Assembly: GCA_037137375.1 (NCBI GenBank)
Contig: JBAXKJ010000001.1
Coordinates: 1 to 64,000 of the forward strand
DNA from: CAINVV01 sp037137375
Lineage (GTDB): Bacteria > Bacteroidota > Bacteroidia > Bacteroidales > Prolixibacteraceae
Reading direction: 5' to 3'
Length of the DNA: 64,000 nucleotides
Part shown: piece after piece, positions 63,449 through 64,000 of the stretch
Layout: each line of letters begins with the position of its first letter
Numbering within the stretch: position 1 is the first letter of the stretch
Notes under the pieces: generated by a model
What the model was told of the DNA's origin: nothing
Seen by the model: the letters and a program-made list of their open reading frames with translations, nothing else
The model's database searches: none
Made by a program: the position numbers and the translations under genes

Positions 63449-64000
63449 ATGGTTAAGAGAATGCTTAAGTTAGTGGTTGTGCTGTTCTTACTAAATGGTT
63501 TAAGTACAACCCTATCAGGACAAAACAACAAGATTTCAGAAGCCGAAATTCTGAAATCTATTAAAAAATCTACCACCTATATGCTCGAAAAGGTCAGCTA
63601 TAAAGGGGGATTTGTGTGGGATTATTTACCCGATTTTTCACGTCAATGGGGTGAAATGGAGGCATACCGGACGATGGCATGGACTCAAAGCGATGGTACA
63701 CCGGCGATGGGAGAATTTTTCCTGGATCTTTATCATGCCACCAAAGATGAATTTTATTATCAGGCTGCCGAAAAAGTCGCTACCGCCTTGATTTGGGGTC
63801 AACACCCCTCAGGAGGATGGAATTATTGTTTTGATTTTGCCGGAGAGTCCTCCTTGAAACGGTGGTATAACACCGTCGGGAAGAATGGGTGGCGGCTGGA
63901 GGAGTTCCAGCACTACTATGGAAATGCGACTTATGATGATGATGCTACGGACTCTCCTGCAAGATTTATTTTACGCATTTATGCTGAAAAGAATGATCCG
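63449..64000 (+). CDS. Long PL10-like pectate-lyase-related protein, copy 3 (3' end outside window)
   Basis: An open frame from ATG 63449 runs to the window end, encoding the first 184 residues. It has a signal peptide (about 1-24, ending LSGQ) and matches copies 1 and 2 throughout: SYKGGFVWDYLPDFSRQWGEMEAYRTMAWTQ in parts, TPAMGEFFLDLYHATKDEFYY, QHPSGGWNYCFDFAGESS and HYYGNATYDDDATDSP. The PL10 catalytic half would lie beyond 64000. It starts 38 bases after GH105, so it probably belongs to the same operon. The activity is uncertain because the arginine region is not visible. Confidence 0.8.
   Translation, partial: MVKRMLKLVVVLFLLNGLSTTLSGQNNKISEAEILKSIKKSTTYMLEKVSYKGGFVWDYLPDFSRQWGEMEAYRTMAWTQSDGTPAMGEFFLDLYHATKDEFYYQAAEKVATALIWGQHPSGGWNYCFDFAGESSLKRWYNTVGKNGWRLEEFQHYYGNATYDDDATDSPARFILRIYAEKNDP

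Noticed and set aside
1..64000. CRISPR arrays, tRNA, rRNA, phage or integrase genes
   Set aside because: No repeat-spacer pattern, cloverleaf-like stretch or recognisable integrase or phage protein was seen.

Overview
The window is a large carbohydrate-degradation region from a Bacteroidota genome. The evidence is three SusC/SusD pairs, a hybrid two-component regulator (HTCS), many secreted polysaccharide lyases and glycosidases, intergenic spacers that are short and mostly AT-rich, and Gfo/Idh/MocA proteins with Tat-type signals. The gene set resembles environmental or marine Bacteroidia, but the sequence alone does not fix the genus. Almost everything is on the + strand; the one clear exception is a GH2 gene at 23501-25879.

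Left edge (1-1.6 kb): a 5'-truncated GNAT acetyltransferase next to a short tandem repeat resembling an IS end. Next comes a FadR-type GntR regulator (628-1347) whose upstream region is dense in TGGT/ACCA half sites, followed by a perfect 13-bp hairpin.

Module A (1.6-25.9 kb): a GH88 unsaturated glucuronyl hydrolase, two heparinase II/III-type lyases flanking two tandem SusC/SusD pairs, a cytoplasmic SDR, a secreted two-domain VOC protein, a Tat-type Gfo/Idh/MocA protein, a hexuronate-type MFS transporter, a mannose-6-phosphate-isomerase-like cupin, and the divergent GH2. The implied flow is surface lyase cleavage, SusCD import, GH88 removal of the unsaturated uronate, MFS import and SDR reduction of the keto-uronate.

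Regulator (26.1-30.2 kb): a 1374-residue HTCS (periplasmic propeller sensor, kinase, receiver, AraC HTH) lies between the modules.

Module B (30.5-64 kb): a pectin-type locus. A 34-residue membrane ORF precedes two PL1 lyases, one PL10 lyase and one long PL10-like protein. A SusC/SusD/surface-lipoprotein operon follows and ends in a terminator hairpin. Then comes an unusual block of a lipoprotein nitrilase, three Tat-type Gfo/Idh/MocA oxidoreductases, a Tat-type TIM-barrel protein and a DUF6807 protein. The remainder is a long PL10-like protein, DUF4861, PL10, three PL1 or PL1-like proteins, a GH2 beta-galactosidase-like enzyme, GH105, and a third long PL10-like gene cut by the window end. Together these should attack homogalacturonan and rhamnogalacturonan-type chains, remove unsaturated galacturonate and trim galactose side chains.

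The most unusual part is the exported oxidoreductase/TIM-barrel/DUF6807 block (44.7-50.9 kb), with a close paralogue in module A (19.4 kb). It may be a non-hydrolytic, redox-based route for breaking glycosidic bonds that accompanies the lyases.
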